Below, piece by piece: positions 5,328-6,803 of a stretch of 6,803 bases of DNA. Numbering within the stretch: the stretch's first letter is position 1; each line of letters begins with the position of its first letter. The notes under the pieces were generated by a model that worked only from the letters and a program-made list of their open reading frames with translations, was not told where the DNA came from and ran no database searches. The position numbers and the translations under genes are program-made. Source of the DNA: Thiomicrospira sp. UBA5634 (GTDB taxonomy: Bacteria; Pseudomonadota; Gammaproteobacteria; Thiomicrospirales; Thiomicrospiraceae). The DNA lies in contig DIJW01000141.1 in the NCBI GenBank assembly GCA_002421475.1, forward strand, positions 10,407-17,209, written 5' to 3'.

Positions 5328-5738
5328 ATGTCATTTTTTAACATTATGGATATTTCCGGCACCGGAATGCATGTGCAAACTATTCGCCTTAACACGGTGG
5401 CATCGAATATGGCCAACGTTGACAGTATTAGTTCAAATGCTGATACCACTTATCGCTCCAAGCAGCCGGTTTTTCAGACAATTTTAGATCAACGCACCGG
5501 TGAGCCAAAAGGTGGGGTGCGGATTAAAGAAATCGTTGAAAGCCAAGCGCCTTTAAAAATGGAATATCAACCGAATCATCCGATGGCGAATGAAGACGGC
5601 TACATTTTTAGACCGAATGTGAATGTGGTGGAAGAAATGGCCAACATGATGTCGGCATCCAAAACCTATGAAACCAATGTCGAGGTGCTCAACACCTCAA
5701 AACAGTTATTAATGCGTACCATCCAACTCGGTAAGTAA
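5328..5738 (+). CDS. flgC: FlgC, flagellar proximal rod protein
   Basis: FlgC is the second rod subunit in the operon. The 136-residue protein begins with the FlgC-type MSFFNIMDISGTGMHVQTIR helix, followed by the rod motif NTVASNMANVDS (22-33) and YRSKQPVF (42-49). A central variable part carries the family block HPMANEDGYIFRPNVNVVEE (84-103), and the C-terminal helix MMSASKTYETNVEVLNTSKQ (107-126) completes the coiled pair of axial proteins. AAGGAG at 5315-5320 lies inside the end of flgB, 7 bases before the ATG, so the two genes are probably translationally coupled. No signal peptide is seen or expected. Confidence 0.97.
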   Translation: MSFFNIMDISGTGMHVQTIRLNTVASNMANVDSISSNADTTYRSKQPVFQTILDQRTGEPKGGVRIKEIVESQAPLKMEYQPNHPMANEDGYIFRPNVNVVEEMANMMSASKTYETNVEVLNTSKQLLMRTIQLGK

Positions 5739-5749
5739 GGGGATAAGTC

Positions 5750-6427
5750 ATGAGCACCGTGCCAAGTAGTACTAGCTATGTTGATCAAATGCAAAGCACC
5801 GGCAATAGTTCGGCATTTGCACCATCCATGGCGATGGGGCAGAAGGATTTTCTGTTGTTATTGACCACACAGATGATGAACCAAGACCCAACAAAACCGA
5901 TGGATCCAACCAGTTTTGTTACCGACTTAACTCAAATGAGTCAGTTGGAATCCACTCAGCAATTAAATAAATCCATGTTGGCAATGACTGCCGGGTTCCA
6001 AAATATGCAGGTAATGCAAGCGGCAAGTTTAGTCGGTCGCGCAGTGATTGCAGAGGGTGAGGTGTTTAACCACAACCCGGAATATGAAAGTCATTTCCGC
6101 TTAGACTCGGAAGAACCGCTGACCGACGTGAAAATTATTATCACTAATGAAAAGGGTGTTGTGCGTGAAATGGACGCAATGGGCACACTTAATGCTGGTG
6201 AAACAAATGTTAAGTGGGACGGTTTAAATGATGACGGCGGGGAAGCGGCCGGCGGCAGCTATAAACTGTTAGCGTATGGCTATGATGCGGATGGCAATAT
6301 TAAAGGAATTAAAACTGTGGTCGCCACCAGCGTCTACAGCGTTAGTGTAAATACCGATGGCTCGTTAAAACTCACTCTGTCTACAGGTGAGCGTGTTGAC
6401 ATGAGTGCAGTTCGGGAAATTGGTTAA
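5750..6427 (+). CDS. flgD: FlgD, flagellar hook-cap (hook assembly scaffold) protein
   Basis: FlgD caps the growing hook and guides FlgE subunits into place, then is lost when the hook is complete. The 225-residue protein has a low-complexity S/T-rich start (1-26), the conserved N-terminal block QKDFLLLLTTQMMNQDPTKP (31-50) with DPTSFVTDLTQMSQLES (52-68), then a beta-rich part. Within the latter an Ig/Fn3-like domain (about 112-190) shows the typical WDGLNDDGGEAAGGSYKL (156-173), inside a Tudor-like domain that ends at VREIG. AGGGGA at 5738-5743 overlaps the flgC stop and lies 6 bases before the ATG. Eleven bases separate it from flgC. Confidence 0.96.
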   Translation: MSTVPSSTSYVDQMQSTGNSSAFAPSMAMGQKDFLLLLTTQMMNQDPTKPMDPTSFVTDLTQMSQLESTQQLNKSMLAMTAGFQNMQVMQAASLVGRAVIAEGEVFNHNPEYESHFRLDSEEPLTDVKIIITNEKGVVREMDAMGTLNAGETNVKWDGLNDDGGEAAGGSYKLLAYGYDADGNIKGIKTVVATSVYSVSVNTDGSLKLTLSTGERVDMSAVREIG

Positions 6428-6447
6428 CCTCTGGAAGGAGATAAAAG

Positions 6448-6803
6448 ATGGCTTCATATGATCTAAATGCGTTAAGTGGTATTAATGCCTCTTCACAAGG
6501 ACTGGCGGTTATTTCTAACAACCTAGCCAACTCGCAAACCATCGGCTTTAAAAGTGGCCGTGCAGAATTTGCCGATATGTTCTCCGGCGCACAGAAATCA
6601 CCGGGTAATGGTGTTCGTGTAGAAGCCATCACCCAAAGTTTTGAGCAGGGTACGATTACTTCTACCGGCCGCGAAATGGATTTGGCATTAGACGGTGACG
6701 GCTTTTTCGTGCTACAGGACATTACCGGCAAATACGGTAACGTTTATACCCGTAACGGTTCATTTAAGTTGGATAAAGACGGTTTTATGACCGATCAGGC
6801 CGG
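6448..6803 (+). CDS. flgE: FlgE, flagellar hook protein (5' part, cut by window edge)
   Basis: FlgE polymerises into the hook, the universal joint between rod and filament. The window holds 118 codons, open to the edge. The N-terminal D0 helix begins MASYDLNALSGINASSQGL, with the axial-protein motif NNLANSQTIGFKSGRAEF at 24-41. DMFSG (43-47) and GNGVRV (53-58) follow, then the conserved LDGDGFFVL (81-89) and YTRNGSFKLDKDGFM (100-114), all standard for the FlgE/FlgF/FlgG family. The short-segment DMFSGAQ and its position after flgD identify it as FlgE rather than FlgF or FlgG. AAGGAG at 6435-6440 is 7 bases before the ATG, 20 bases after the flgD stop. Full-length FlgE is usually 400 residues or more, so most of the gene is beyond the edge. 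Confidence 0.96.
   Translation, partial: MASYDLNALSGINASSQGLAVISNNLANSQTIGFKSGRAEFADMFSGAQKSPGNGVRVEAITQSFEQGTITSTGREMDLALDGDGFFVLQDITGKYGNVYTRNGSFKLDKDGFMTDQA

Noticed and set aside
6381..6731. Minus-strand open frame opposite the flgD end and flgE
   Set aside because: Antisense to the conserved FlgE N-terminus; arises from the coding bias of flgE.

Overview
This window is a flagellar and chemotaxis locus from a motile Gram-negative bacterium, most likely a gammaproteobacterium with a polar flagellum. The grounds are the divergent block flgA-flgM-flgN-PilZ gene / cheV, the presence of FlgT (an outer-ring protein known from Vibrio-type sodium-driven motors), an apparent sigma-54 promoter in front of flgB and an apparent sigma-28 promoter in front of flgM. 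Base composition is moderate (low-to-mid 40s percent GC by eye). I cannot name the genus; a marine or sulfur-oxidising lineage near Thiomicrospira/Hydrogenovibrio is only a guess.

Layout, left to right. Positions 1-23 are the 3' end of a tRNA on the plus strand, probably the initiator tRNA, followed by its terminator (29-78). A long hairpin (97-135) closes the minus-strand operon that arrives from the right. That operon reads flgA (2452-1736), flgM (1620-1306), flgN (1273-797), then a gene for an unusual PilZ protein (724-143). A near-consensus sigma-28 promoter lies between flgA and flgM. On the plus strand from 2569 come cheV and then flgT, only 14 bases apart. A 178-base gap (4746-4923) holds a perfect 22-bp palindrome and a strong sigma-54 promoter. 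Then comes the tightly packed rod/hook operon flgB-flgC-flgD-flgE, with flgE cut by the right edge.

How the genes work together. FlgA is the P-ring chaperone, FlgM the anti-sigma-28 factor, FlgN the chaperone for the hook-filament junction proteins, and the PilZ protein is a candidate c-di-GMP sensor at the place where Pseudomonas carries flgZ. CheV couples chemoreceptors to the CheA kinase. FlgT builds the outer ring at the basal body. FlgB and FlgC are proximal rod proteins, FlgD is the hook cap and FlgE is the hook. The promoters match a flagellar hierarchy: a middle class (sigma-54) for rod and hook, and a late class (sigma-28) for flgM-flgN.

No mobile element, CRISPR array or wholly unknown system is visible. 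The points most worth a second look are the PilZ protein with a long helical insertion between its two binding motifs, flgT sitting where Vibrio and Pseudomonas have cheR, the overlap of an AT-rich inverted repeat with the sigma-28 promoter, and the 22-bp palindrome after flgT whose 12-bp core recurs at the start of flgT.
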